A stretch of 64,000 bases of DNA from Dasyornis broadbenti (GCA_013397935.1 VZRN01005890.1:62001-126000), one strand, 5' to 3'. Numbered from the stretch's first letter, positions 47,901 to 57,601 are shown. Notes: a model not told the origin generated them from the sequence alone. A program made the numbers and translations.

Positions 47901-50900
47901 AACATCAGGTCTGCAGGAATGCTCAATAATTCACATGCACAGCAACCACTGGTGTTCTTTCCATCTGGAAGAGACGAGACATGGAGAAATCACATGTGAG
48001 AACACTAGAAAATATAAGCTATCATCTCATTCAGTAATTACTTGTGTGTTTTATTAATTATTGGTTTTGATTGAATTTCTAATTACAGAGTTCTGTCTGC
48101 TAGATGAACAGCAAGGAGGTTTTGAAAAAGAAAACACTGAAGGCTCAACTTATCCCCATTCAGTTCAATTCAAAGATGCTTCATTCCTCTATCAGCCAGA
48201 TGCTGTTGATAATGAGATGTACTCTGGGGCTAAAAACCTCGTTCCCAGTGATGCTTCTATAAGTATATTGAAACAAGGTATTACCAGAAATGCTTTACAT
48301 GATTATATTACAGTGAATTAAGCAACCTGATAGGCAGAAGTAATCTGGTACAATAGTAAGTAAGAAATCTTGTTAGTTCGTTTTAATAGCTCTTATCAGG
48401 AACTCTTGGGGGAAGACACTGAAAGAATATAAAAAATGAGTTCTGCAATAAGTGTATGCACTCTTTCCTATGAACATTCTGAATCCATCATAAATATCAT
48501 CTTACAAAGTCAGGTGTTTATGACAGCTCTGTTGCATTCCAGATGACCTCTACAAGTTTAGTGATGATACATGCTTTCATTCAGAAAGGGTCACTGAAAA
48601 TATTTTCTCATGGTTTGAAGCATACTCTCAGTAAAGCTTCTCAGTTACAGGGTAAGTCTCAGAATTAGAAAGAAAACTCCCTTGCCTTCACTTAGCCTCA
48701 TTATTTTCTGAGAAGCTTTGTAACTGAGAAAATGAAAATGTGGTTTAAACAGAAGTTTGCAAATTGGTATTATGGCCCAGGTACAAGTTGATTATTGTGG
48801 GAATGTGGAAAGAAGAGGCAGGAATGTTACTGAAGGAATGAAAAAAGGGAAAAACAGACAATATATAGAAAATACTTGTGAAAGAATGGTATGCCACTTT
48901 TCTCTTCTTTGTTTTAGCTTGACATTCCATGATGTTTTCCTTGCTTAAAAGGCTTGGAGATTTCTTTAATTAATTTAACCTGTCCTATCTCTTGGAAAAA
49001 AAAACGCAAAACTAAAAGAAAAATTGTTTCTACTAAAGAATTTAGAAGTAGATTTCATTTTCTTTTATTTGTATAGACAGCCATACAATTGCATCAGATA
49101 AACAGAATACCTGCCTGTGGCTGAGCTGGTTTTTTTCCCCCAGTGAAGTAATTCTTTAGTTACAAAGGACGTCTTTAAAGAGAGTGTGTTTCTTGACTGG
49201 AGTGACATGAAGGAAAATTTATTTTAAACAAATTTGAGAACATTTGCATGCCCATATTTTTGGAATGTGGAAAAAAACATTCCAACCTTCCAGTTGGCAT
49301 TATTGATTTGAAAACTTCATTTTGTTTTAGCTAAGTGGCAATTTGATATCACAAAAGACTTAGTTTCAGTATCATAGCTGAATTGTGAGAAAATGAGTGC
49401 AGAGCACTCCCTTGTACTTAATGAGTACTCTTCATTTTGCCATATAAATGAACATTTTCTGGAAATAAACTTTGAAGTGAGAGACTTAAGATGTAGTTAG
49501 TTGGTTAACATTAAAGTACTGATTTTTAAAATATTAAAAATACTGTACCCCAAAATGTTGATTCTTAGTAGCTGTTCTTTCTTAATGTTTTCCTTGAGGC
49601 TTCATTGGTGCCTTAGGAAATAAAATCAGATCTGTACCAGCCTTGCATTTTTGCTTGTGCTGATGGAAATCAGGATGTCAAGATGTGGTGATAAATGACC
49701 TTATGAAACACATAGCAAAAATGTTATCTGTTTTTACTGGTGTTTGTGTAGAAATTCTTAGTTTTACTTTCCACTGCTTTCTTGGGAAAGATCTGTCACG
49801 GTTGAAGACCCAGTTCCAGCCTTTTGTGAAGCTTCCAGAAGACAAGCAAAGAGCTTTATATAAAACCCTTTGTGAACTCTTGCTCCAGGAAGAAATGGTG
49901 GCTGCCCTGGGGGACGTGGTAAGATGAAGAACATTTGGCTGCTTCCTAAAATTAATTTCAGAATAGTGGTAACATTCTCTTTTGCTTGAATTTTTCTCTT
50001 TCAAGAAGTTTTGCTTATTCTTTTGCTTTCAGTTTGATGATATCTGCACAGGAGACAAGCCAGATCTGGAGGAGTTAAAACTTGAACAACAAAGAGACCT
50101 CCTTGACTTCTTGCAGCTCTTAGGGTGCAGTTTACAGAGTAAGCCGTTGTTGCAGAAATACCAGCCTCAGTATGAAGAACTTTTCTCAGCTGCTCACCTT
50201 CTTGTCAGTGCTCTGTCTGGTATGTTGTGAAGAGCCCTTTTTTTTTTTTGTAAATTTTTATTTTCCTTTTAGAAGCTCCCCCCATGTTAAAGCATTTATG
50301 GCTCTCTTTGAGCAGTTGGTGAGCTGAGTGAACATAAATTGTTCTGTTCCCTTTTTATGAGTTTGGTATACTGTGCTTAGCATTCCTGGCTGTGAATTAA
50401 ATTCAACCCTCAATCACTGACAGATTTTGTGTGTAAATTACACATTCCCCTAAGACTGCTCAACTTTGCTTCTGCTGAGTGTGAGCATTTGCAGTTTGGC
50501 AAGCTAATTTCTGTACTTATTGCATGCCAGAGTCCTTCCCGCCTAAATGCTGAGAATTACAAATTAGGTGTTGTCTCCTGTGTAGCAGCATATATTGTTG
50601 AAGTGCAAACTAAATTTAGCAAAAATGAGTTTAACATAGAGACACTGCAATTAGAGGGTTGTTTTCCAGCTGCTGAAACAGGAGATTAAACATAAATGTC
50701 AAACAAATGCCATCCTCCCAATCTAGTTGGCACCACAGTGTTAATTAAAAGCTACCTACAAAGTCCAAGACAGACTTCTTTGGATTTTTCTCTTCTCTCT
50801 TGTATATAAAGAATTTCCTGACGTTAAGATAACGAAGGCAAGTCCAGTGTAAATTGTGGCACTGTGCAGCAAAATGTCAGTGTGCATCCATATATGCACA

Positions 50901-53112
50901 GGACCCAGGTGGGAGAGCCTAACTCATTTATGGAGACAGAAAAGAAATAGAAAACAGAAACCTGCTGATGTGGTAACACTTGTCAGATGCCATTAACAGC
51001 AGGGCGCAGTTAATTGGGTGTGTTGCATTATCACCTGACTTTGGACATAATGTCTGCTGCTAAACTCCAGGCATAAGTACAGCTGGATCAAGATTCAGAA
51101 GCTGTGTTATGCCTGTTGCTTGTGTGAGGCATTACAGCCTTTTTGTTACAGAGTTGAAGGGCACCACAGGGATCAGTTAGCCCATCTCCTAGCCCCAAGG
51201 CAGTCTCAGCTATGCCATTCCTCTCAAACTGTGCTTTGCAGAAGCTGGCATCTCATACAGATTTTGAGAGCATAGGTTTTTGATTTATTCAAGGCCTAAG
51301 TCATTCATCTAGCCTTCAGACTCGGAGTGAAACACTGGGGAGATACTTAGGGAGGAGGCAAGGGTAGTGGGGAGGAATCCCCCTTTTCTACTAGTACCTT
51401 TCCTCAAGGACAGAGATAGTCAGACCCTTTGCCCATCCCTTTCTATTCTGCAGGCAGGAACGGGCTGGATCAGCCTCTTCCAAACATCCAGCCGAGGAGA
51501 ACCTGTTAGTTCCCTGTTAAAGCCCCCCTTCCAGCAGCCAGCCTGGCACAGGGGTCACTGGAAATGATCTTTCCCTGTGAATGTTTCCTTCACAGAGCTG
51601 TCTGATGACACTCTTGCCCTGCTGCGTGCCTGCTGTGATCTTCAGGTTATTCCGGCATTGTGTTGTTTGGTGAGTAATGGTGATGGGACTGTGGTTCGTG
51701 GGCAGAGCAGCAGGAATGGCCTTGTCCTCGGCCACGTTTCTCCCCAATAAAGGAGGAGATGTCAAGCTCCAGTGGGAATTCCAGCTGTGGGCAGTGCTTA
51801 GCCAAGGTCAGAGCACACATGGCAAACAAAGCACATAATTTACTGCAGGTGGATAACTGACTTCTGAACACTGCTGTATTTGGGAGATTTCATGGGTTGT
51901 GAGCAAAAGAAAATTGTAACTTAAGCTCCAGTTTTATTTTTCTGGTAGTCTCACTGTTTTAAAGTCGCGGTAACAGTAATCACCTCTCCTTGGGAAACAA
52001 ATTTCACTTTGATAGCAGCAGTGCTTGAGCCTTGGCAAACCTAGAAGTCTCAAAACCCTGAGGCCATTTGTTGAAACTATGGAAGGAATGGTGCAGGGCA
52101 TTAGAGTAATGGAGCACCTCTCCTGTGAGGGAGGGTAAGAGACTTGGGTTTGTTCAGCCTGGACAAGAGAAGGTTTTGGGGTGACCTAATTTCAGCCTCC
52201 CAGTACCTGAAGGAAGGTTACAAAACGATGTAGAGAGAATTTTTACATGAGCATGTAGTGATGGGACAAGGAGGACTGGATTCAAACTGAAGGAGAGTAG
52301 AAAGAAACCCTTTACTGTGAGGGTTGTGAGGCACTGGAACAGGTTGCTCAGAGAAGCTGTGGATGCCCCATCCCTGGAAGTGTTAAAGGCCAGGTAGGAT
52401 GGGACTTTCAATAACCTGGTCTAGTGAACAGTGTCCTTGCCTGTGGCAGGGGGATTGGAACTGTGTGGTCTTTTAAGGTCCCTTCTAACCCAAAACATTC
52501 TATGATTCTGTGATTTTTTTTTTTTTTTTTTAACTCACTTACAAAAACAATAGTAAAATCCTTTAAATATATAGGGCAAGGGGAGTTCTACTCTTTGCTC
52601 AGAGTAATAGTTACGTGTGATGTGCAGTGAGAGAAGCTGAACTTGGGGAATGACACAGTAGGAGAGATGTTTCTCCTTAAAGTGTGCCATAGAGCTTTGG
52701 TTCTGGATCAGTACGTTGTACTTGTCAGGGCTAAAAGTAAAGGGAATCTTGACCTTTTGCTGCTGCCTTGTAAGCTCTCCAGTGGTTTTTTATGAAAGAA
52801 CTGAGCTGTGTGATGGCAGGAACAGCAGTGCTCGGAAAATGTTTTAATGTCTCTGTCTTTTGCTCTCTCTCATAAATACAGCCTAACGTCGCTTCAGCCG
52901 ATGGCACTGTGGCACTGAGCAGTCCTTTGGTGGCCACTCTCGCTGACAGAGGAAGATTTTTGGTTGTGCAAAGGCTGTTTGCTTCATCGAACATTAATCT
53001 GGAAATGACAGAGTCTTCTGTAAAAGCTGTAACTATGAAAGAACCGAGATTCTTCCCACTTGTTCTTTATGTTGCACTGTATGGATTTCATGCTTTAGGT
53101 GGGAATGTATAG
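32757..53112 (+). CDS. GSDME: GSDME (gasdermin E, DFNA5), complete spliced coding region
   Basis: Nine coding exons join in one frame: 32757-32967, 34114-34306, 42038-42209, 43196-43316, 48089-48277, 49791-49918, 50033-50219, 51596-51669 and 52882-53112. The total is 1506 nt, or 501 residues (human 496). Gasdermin E is a cytosolic two-domain protein. Caspase-3 or -7 cuts the linker, the N-terminal domain then inserts in the plasma membrane and forms pores, and the C-terminal domain holds it inactive before cleavage. Residues 1 to about 260 are the pore-forming domain; the linker carries DAVD at 270-273; the helical repressor domain occupies about 296-501. All introns are GT-AG and no frame is broken, so this looks functional. 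The ATG has A at -3. Neighbours OSBPL3 and PALS2 confirm the identity. Confidence 0.96.
32968..34113 (+). other. GSDME: GSDME intron (1146 bp)
   Basis: This intronic sequence includes an A-run near 33177-33191. No repeat family was recognised. Confidence 0.85.
34114..34306 (+). CDS. GSDME: GSDME coding exon 2, residues 71-134
   Basis: This 193-nt exon follows acceptor GCTTTCCTAG and ends at GACAG before GTATGT. It encodes IVESDFAKYMGKFEDFVQGS and, near its end, SSFGNLRKQEIDLQQLMKD, both characteristic of the gasdermin E pore-forming domain. Confidence 0.96.
36699..37004 (+). mobile_element. CR1 LINE fragment with internal deletion
   Basis: The first about 75 bp (36699-36773) match an internal part of the CR1 reverse transcriptase coding region (FKAFSTVCHKILIEKV). 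From about 36775 the sequence jumps to the CR1 3' part (VTVHWHRLPRALW), ending in CCAACCTCAACCATTCTG. The junction implies loss of several hundred bases of consensus. The copy lies sense to GSDME. Confidence 0.8.
41681..41792 (+). repeat. T/G low-complexity block, (TTTG)n-like
   Basis: About 110 nt consist almost only of T and G, in TTTG, TTG and GGG words. It ends roughly 245 bp upstream of GSDME coding exon 3. Seen directly. Confidence 0.9.
42038..42209 (+). CDS. GSDME: GSDME coding exon 3, residues 135-192
   Basis: The 172-nt exon follows acceptor TTTTTTTAG and ends at ATAAAG before GTAAAA. It encodes TIDLNCSLLQQVIERKREVL, then CILREKIITTQKCTISEHF, still in the pore-forming domain. The last 13 codons (VSGVMGCTAKTIK) follow an internal GTGAGC at 42171 that also looks like a donor. 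I keep the longer form because these residues align with coding sequence in human GSDME. Confidence 0.9.
42210..43195 (+). other. GSDME: GSDME intron (986 bp)
   Basis: This is intronic, with no repeat or exon recognised. Confidence 0.85.
43196..43316 (+). CDS. GSDME: GSDME coding exon 4, residues 193-232
   Basis: The 121-nt exon follows acceptor TCTTGTAG and ends at TTTG before GTAAGT. It encodes VSVSENGSLMKDSSVILEIP then ATTIAYGVIELFIKHNGQF, the last conserved strand region of the pore-forming domain before the linker. Confidence 0.96.
43545..43885 (-). mobile_element. Old CR1 LINE fragment, antisense
   Basis: On the plus strand the order of words follows antisense CR1: a GCTCAAGGCAGGGCCAAC segment, then CTCCAGAGACAGAGATTCTA with a following CACTCCTCTGG and CACTGTGGTGGTGAA, then AAAACTGGATACAGCACTC. 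It is much decayed and includes an expanded T run near 43745. Family assignment is by word order only. Confidence 0.65.
47003..47731 (+). mobile_element. CR1 LINE fragment, 3' 0.7 kb, sense
   Basis: The sequence reads like the CR1 ORF2 C-terminus (YRLGNERLESSSVERDLGVL, VDGKLGMSQQC, RRATKMMKGLERGEEQLRSL) through to the 3' end (CCCCTTCCAACTCAGCTTAC, then TCTGTGATGCTGTG). Frameshifts break the protein, so it is a dead copy. It lies sense in a GSDME intron. Confidence 0.92.
48089..48277 (+). CDS. GSDME: GSDME coding exon 5, residues 233-295: linker with DAVD caspase site
   Basis: The 189-nt exon follows acceptor AATTACAG and ends at AACAAG before GTATTA. It encodes the end of the pore-forming domain (FCLLDEQQGGFEKENTEGST) and the interdomain linker. 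DAVD (48199-48210, residues 270-273) is the probable caspase-3/7 cut site; mammals have DMPD at the matching place. The exon ends in SILKQ, as in mammalian GSDME. The linker is acidic and Ser/Asp-rich, as expected for an exposed loop. Confidence 0.95.
48278..49790 (+). other. GSDME: GSDME intron (1513 bp)
   Basis: This AT-rich intron ends in a weak acceptor (TTGGGAAAG). No repeat family was recognised. Confidence 0.8.
49791..49918 (+). CDS. GSDME: GSDME coding exon 6, residues 296-338
   Basis: The 128-nt exon encodes LSRLKTQFQPFVKLPEDKQR, then ALYKTLCELLLQEEMVAALG, the first helices of the C-terminal repressor domain, and ends at GACGTG before GTAAGA. The acceptor at 49789-49790 is purine-rich and weak, but starting here gives exactly the residue spacing seen in human GSDME (17 residues from KQ to the LPE motif). 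A better-looking AG at 49750-49751 would add 13 in-frame codons. Confidence 0.88.
50033..50219 (+). CDS. GSDME: GSDME coding exon 7, residues 339-400
   Basis: The 187-nt exon follows acceptor TTTGCTTTCAG after a short 114-bp intron and ends at TCTG before GTATGT. It encodes LKLEQQRDLLDFLQLLGCSL and FSAAHLLVSALS, helices of the repressor domain that pack on the pore-forming domain. Confidence 0.95.
50220..51595 (+). other. GSDME: GSDME intron (1376 bp)
   Basis: No exon was recognised. Around 51150-51260 a few words recall antisense CR1, but too weakly to call. Confidence 0.8.
51596..51669 (+). CDS. GSDME: GSDME coding exon 8, residues 401-425
   Basis: The 74-nt exon follows acceptor TTCACAG and ends at TGTTTG before GTGAGT. 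It encodes LSDDTLALLRACCDLQVIPA and LCCL. The paired Cys (residues 413-414) align with the two C-terminal-domain cysteines of human GSDME that have been reported to be palmitoylated. Confidence 0.93.
51670..52881 (+). other. GSDME: GSDME last intron (1212 bp)
   Basis: It contains a CR1 3' fragment (52085-52532) in the same orientation as the gene. No further exon was seen. Confidence 0.85.
52085..52532 (+). mobile_element. CR1 LINE 3' fragment, sense, with octamer tail
   Basis: CR1 words run in order: GGTTTGTTCAGCCTGGACAA, GGCACTGGAACAGGTTGCTC, GATGCCCCATCCCTGGAAGT, then AAGGTCCCTTCTAACCC. The end is ATTCTATG ATTCTGTG, the terminal octamer repeat of CR1, followed by an 18-20 base T run. No open frame remains. 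Confidence 0.93.
52882..53112 (+). CDS. GSDME: GSDME terminal coding exon, residues 426-501
   Basis: The exon follows acceptor TAAATACAG and encodes FLVVQRLFASSNINLEMTES, then SVKAVTMKEPRFFPLVLYVA, ending before TAG at 53110-53112. The VQRLFAS and SSVKAV motifs are conserved in the gasdermin E C-terminus. The stretch at residues 426-446 before them is less conserved. Confidence 0.95.
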   Translation, partial: PNVASADGTVALSSPLVATLADRGRFLVVQRLFASSNINLEMTESSVKAVTMKEPRFFPLVLYVALYGFHALGGNV

Positions 53113-53774
53113 GAGCTGTACTGAATATCCAATTTTTGCACTAGCCTGTTGTTTCTTCTGTAGCTCTGTAGTGTTAATGTGTTTGGGATAAGCAGTAGAG
53201 CTGCTCCGTTGGTACTTAGGGCAGCACAGCCAGGGATTAGGGCAATCAGGGGACTCTGCAATTTCAGTGGAAAATACATAAATAAGAGATGAAGGGGAGG
53301 AATTAAAAAAGAGAACCATGGAAGAGAAATTGAATATAGCTGCTGTGGTAGGTGTCAGATCTGCAGGGCAGTAGAAGCCTGATTGCTTGCATTAATATGC
53401 ACAGGAGAAAACAGCAAAGTACAAACTGCTTTTTGTAAGCAAGCAAACAAGCAGGCCCTGGAAACCCAGAGTTCTGCAATGCAGCAACTGCTTTCCTCTT
53501 TCAAGACGGGATGTGCAGAATGCCTTCACTCTGGAGCAAGTGCAGTGGAGGGCTCTTAAAATGGTACTTGATTAGATTCTCTTACTAATTACTGTTTGGC
53601 TTTACAGATGTGAACTGCGCACTGCAGGAAATAACAAAGCCTCTTTTTGAAAAACCAAGACTGCTTTAGGGATTTATACCTCTGTACAGCATTTCTGTTT
53701 TCTGCTGTTTTTACTCACCTTAGCAAGTTTCAGCTGTTCGAACTGCTTTCTGAACTTTGAGGTATGGCAGTGCC

Positions 53775-53816
53775 TTCTGGTGTGTGCACATGAAGGGTCC
53801 TTGCTGCACACCAGAA
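53775..53816 (+). repeat. Inverted repeat, 12-bp stem
   Basis: TTCTGGTGTGTGCA (53775-53788) pairs with TGCACACCAGAA (53805-53816), with a two-base TG bulge and a 16-nt loop. Seen directly. Confidence 0.85.
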
Positions 53817-53824
53817 AAATGATC

Positions 53825-53856
53825 ATTTTACCCATTAAAATTTTAATGGGTAAAAT
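53825..53856 (+). repeat. Perfect 32-bp palindrome in the GSDME 3' UTR
   Basis: The half-site ATTTTACCCATTAAAA (53825-53840) is followed directly by its exact reverse complement (53841-53856), without a spacer. Seen directly. Confidence 0.95.
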
Positions 53857-54536
53857 TTTAAGTGCAGCTATCTTGCTTGTTTCTTTGACTAACAGCAAAG
53901 CACTAGTAAAGCACTGTGTGCTTGAACTATTTTGCCTGTTTCTTCATCATAATTCTTTTGTAATCATGTATGGAACAGAAATGCAGCAGAGATCACTGTA
54001 AATGTGGGCTTGGGAAGATGATGTTCCAAGTAGGTGGAGTATCAGTGCTGGCAGATGAGACTGTGAGAGAGCTGGCAGACAAACAAGAAGGCACGTGTGT
54101 GGGGGTGATCGGTAACCAGGCCCTGCAGTGTGGCTGGTGGGTAGGAATTCTGCTCAGTTCCCTGCTCTATTCCCACATGGCCTTGAGCAGATTGTCTAAG
54201 AAGCCTTTAAAAAGTCACATCAGTTCAGGTTTCCCTGAGGACATGGACTCTGCAGAAAAGCACCAAGGTGCCTTTCCATTCCCTGAGAGCTCACGATAGC
54301 TCTGCATGCTGGGCCGTGGGCGTTTCTGCATCTCATCTGTTAAATGAAGCTGATGGTGTTGCCTGAGCTTTGTGCTGGTGTAGAGGAAAAGATCCTCTAG
54401 GAGGATGGAAGCATGTAACTGCTTCTGGGAGTGATGTGTGTTCTAAAGTTGGAAAGTCTTCTTTTGCCCATCACTACTCAAAAGTTGCCTCCGTAATGAG
54501 TTTACCAAAATTTTCTATTAAATGCTATGTCAAAAC

Positions 54537-54542
54537 AATAAA
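54537..54542 (+). terminator. GSDME: Probable poly(A) signal of GSDME
   Basis: AATAAA here is followed within 50 nt by a T/G-rich stretch (TTTGCATTGTTTTTCTTTTG). It is the first good signal after the stop codon. Confidence 0.65.
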
Positions 54543-54560
54543 ATAACTTATAAAATCTCA

Positions 54561-56114
54561 TGCATGTGAAAACAATTTGCATTGTTTTTCTTTTGGGGAT
54601 TCCTATCATGCCCTTGGCCTTGAAAAGTGGTGCACACAAGATGGCAAATGGCTGTGGGGCATCTGTGTAGTGCCACTGTCCACATGCTGTGATCTTTGCA
54701 GAGCTTTGCTGTGAGCCTTGTGAGCACTACACTCTTAACTGCTTTCAGGGTGTGCCTCGTGTGTCACAGACACAGGAGAGGGAACTTGTTTACAGAGGCG
54801 GACCCCCCTCGCCCCTGCAAATGCTGGGTGTTCTATGGACACTGTTGAAAAATAAGAGGTTTTGTTTCTTGCTGCTTCTGCTTCAGCTGAATGCACTGAA
54901 CAGGCAGCCTTGGGCCTGCACAACACAAAGCAAACTCCCTGCTGCTTGTGAGCAGTGCTGGTGTCTCTTGGGTCCTCACCTCATCTGCTGCCCTGCTTTT
55001 AGGGTTCATCAGTGCATCTGGAGAAGATACTGGCTGCACTCCAGTCTTGGCTTTGTCCTTGTAGATGCTCTCTGTGGAGTGTTTTCCCAGTTTTCCTCCA
55101 ATTGGCAGCACTCCTGTGACCACAGAAGCACCTCTGGACCAGATAGGGTACAATGGCCTTTATAGAACTGAGTAAGCAGCACAGATGGACAAACGCACCA
55201 AGGCAGCTTCTATGTACATAATTTTCACTATAGTTGATTCTTCCATGCACTTGAAAACAGCATCCTTATGCACAGTAATTTTAAAAGTAGCTCAGACTGA
55301 GGATAGGAAGATCCAAGGGAGCAACAGGAGCAGTATTTGTCTCTCAAGTAATTTCCAGCCTGCCCTTTCCTAAGCTAAACGCATGGCCCCTTCAGGGACT
55401 CAGTCTAACTGATGCCAATTCATTCAGAATCCTCTTTGGAAGAGCTGGATATTCATCCGCTACATCTTAAACAAACAAGCAATTCCAGGCTGGCCTCACA
55501 TGGAAAATGCTTTTTCAAGCTTAGATCTCATGTTCCCTAGGAAAGGAAGTGGTAAAAGAGCTGTAGGGTGCTTCAGAGGAGGCTGACGCTTGCCTCATAA
55601 AAGGTTTGATTTCACACCCTGACTCACCTCCCCAAAATATTACTTCCCTTTGCACTCCCCAGGAGGAAGGTGGGAGAATCCGTACTGTTGCAATGTAGGA
55701 GGAGGCCAGCAGCCTTTCAAGGAGCATGTGCTACCTCCAGAGGCCAGCAGGCTCAGCCTTGCTGCCATTACCCAGCGCTTGCATCCTTCCAGCTGCTCAG
55801 TCCAAGTCCGCTGGGCTTTGTCCACTGGCTCATTCCAGTGTGGGCCCAGGAGAACGACTCCCTTTGTGCTGCAGTGCTGAGAAAATAAGGCACCCAGATT
55901 CCGCAGTGTTGACATTCCCAGGTACCTGAAGAGCCCCCAAGGTCTCCGTATACATGGAATGGGGATTTGGCACATTCTTAAATATCAAAGACCACCAACT
56001 GAAAAGCTCCTTTTATGAACATGAAGATCCAAAGATAAAAGCTGGATGCAAAGACTGCTCCCTGATATATGGCTCAAATGCACACTAGGGCCAAAAAATC
56101 AGAATAAAAGCCAA
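54561..56114. other. Intergenic space between convergent GSDME and PALS2
   Basis: About 1.55 kb, moderately GC-rich, with open frames on both strands (for example 54689-55165) that resemble no family I know. No repeat was identified. Confidence 0.55.
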
Positions 56115-56137
56115 TTACATTTTTTGAATATTAAATC

Positions 56138-56143
56138 TTTATT
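56138..56143 (-). terminator. PALS2: Probable distal poly(A) signal of PALS2
   Basis: Minus-strand AATAAA is followed about 20-50 nt later by TTGGCTTTTATTCTGATTTT, a convincing U/GU-rich downstream element. This sets the gene's 3' end near 56115. Confidence 0.6.
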
Positions 56144-57570
56144 ATATACAAAAATATTTTGTTGGGAATTAACAGAATTTCATCATTTATACATTAACAT
56201 TTTTATGTTTGGCTGTGTTTATTGTGAAAATATTAGCTGTGAAAAAGACAAAGAGGGGGGGTCTTAGAAAACAAATCACAATTTAAAAACATCCCACATA
56301 GTAGCTGACTTTATCCGTATGAAGTCGCAATGCTAACAAGTCCCATATCCTAGCCCTGCTCTACAGTACTGTATTCAGACAATTAGGTACTAAATAATTT
56401 CCAGGTTTACATTAAAAAAATTTGCTAATAGTTAAGGTTTTTCTTGTAGGAAGCTTTCAGCTAAAGAAACTATGTTTTTACAGGAGAGCAGTTTTGAAAG
56501 TTTTACAAATGTCAAATCTAGGTTAATTTAATATACTGTAGAAATAAATAAAAAAACCCAAAACAACAAAATCAGTTGTGAGAAGGTAAGGAAACACGTG
56601 ACAGAGTTCTAGTACACATTTAAACCCAAACACAACCAAGATCCTACAGTTCTTAGCCTGGTGTAGGGTGGGAGCAGCAAACTTTCTTGTGTTTTAAACC
56701 CCACAGAAGCGGTTCTCCTCCTCAAACCACAGTGCACAAATGTTACACATGGGCAACATATGGGGGTAGGGAAGGGGTGCTCAACATGCTGTTTCCTCGG
56801 GGGAAAATATATTTCAACAGTTATCTCCATACATAATTGTGTACAAGACCTAAACCAACAAAAATCAGTCAAAACCATTTTTTTTTGCCTGTACAGAGCA
56901 GTGATGTTCATTTTGCTCTATGGTATGGATCACATGAGAGGTCAAGTAATGGAGCGGTTGGGTTTTTGGAAGAGGCTCTACTGTATTCAGGTAAATGCTG
57001 GCTGCTTGTGGAGTAAACAGTTGGCTCAGCCATGAAAAGAGCCAAAATTGTGTGGAGAAGCATTAGTATAGAGCTAGTGACATAAAAGGGAAAAGGCTAA
57101 ATGGGAGAAAGTGTTCCCAGGACTACTTTTAATTACCTGACCACTGTCCTAGCAGCAAAAGGAACTCCATACCCAATGAGCGTAAGAAATGGTTCCAAAT
57201 ACCGAGAATAAAATTAATTTACTTCGTGTCATTTATTCTATAAAATATAAATATTGCTGAACCCCTGCTGAATAAATTTTATTTGCAGGTAAAACTGCCC
57301 AACAGCCTTCACCAAGCTGGGCTTTGTTTCTAAGCCTGTATCAGTAAATCCCAGCTGCAGTACCAGCAAATGAACTGAGAATTCAGCAGTTGAAAACATG
57401 ACTGTGGAATAGTATCCCACTGTGGAGAATTCAGGTACATTAGTAGACTCTGCCTGAATTACTTGCAACATTTACCCCTAAGTTTTATTTATATTTGTAT
57501 GTAGAGAGTGTATGTGTTTGTGTGTGCGTGCATGAGCACGCTTTTAATATGATTAGAAGCCAAAGCTGCC

Positions 57571-57601
57571 TGTAAAAATAACCAAAACTGGTTATTTTAC
57601 A
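57571..57601. repeat. Short inverted repeat in PALS2 3' UTR
   Basis: TGTAAAAATAACC (57571-57583) and GGTTATTTTACA (57590-57601) are reverse complements apart from one extra A, with a 6-nt loop. Seen directly. Confidence 0.85.

Larger units (their letters stand above)
43317..48088 (+). other. GSDME: GSDME intron (4772 bp)
   Basis: It contains two CR1 fragments on opposite strands (43545-43885 and 47003-47731). No additional exon was recognised. Confidence 0.85.
53113..54560 (+). other. GSDME: GSDME 3' UTR (probable)
   Basis: This runs from the TAG stop to the AATAAA at 54537 plus a cleavage distance of about 20 nt. It contains a near-perfect hairpin (53775-53816) and a perfect 32-bp palindrome (53825-53856). 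Confidence 0.65.

Noticed and set aside
51150..51260. Possible antisense CR1 remnant in a GSDME intron
   Set aside because: Only scattered words match; below what I can support by eye.
54689..55165. 158-codon open frame between GSDME and PALS2
   Set aside because: Composition is Cys/Trp-rich without recognisable domain; overlapping frame on the other strand; no start context or poly(A) link.
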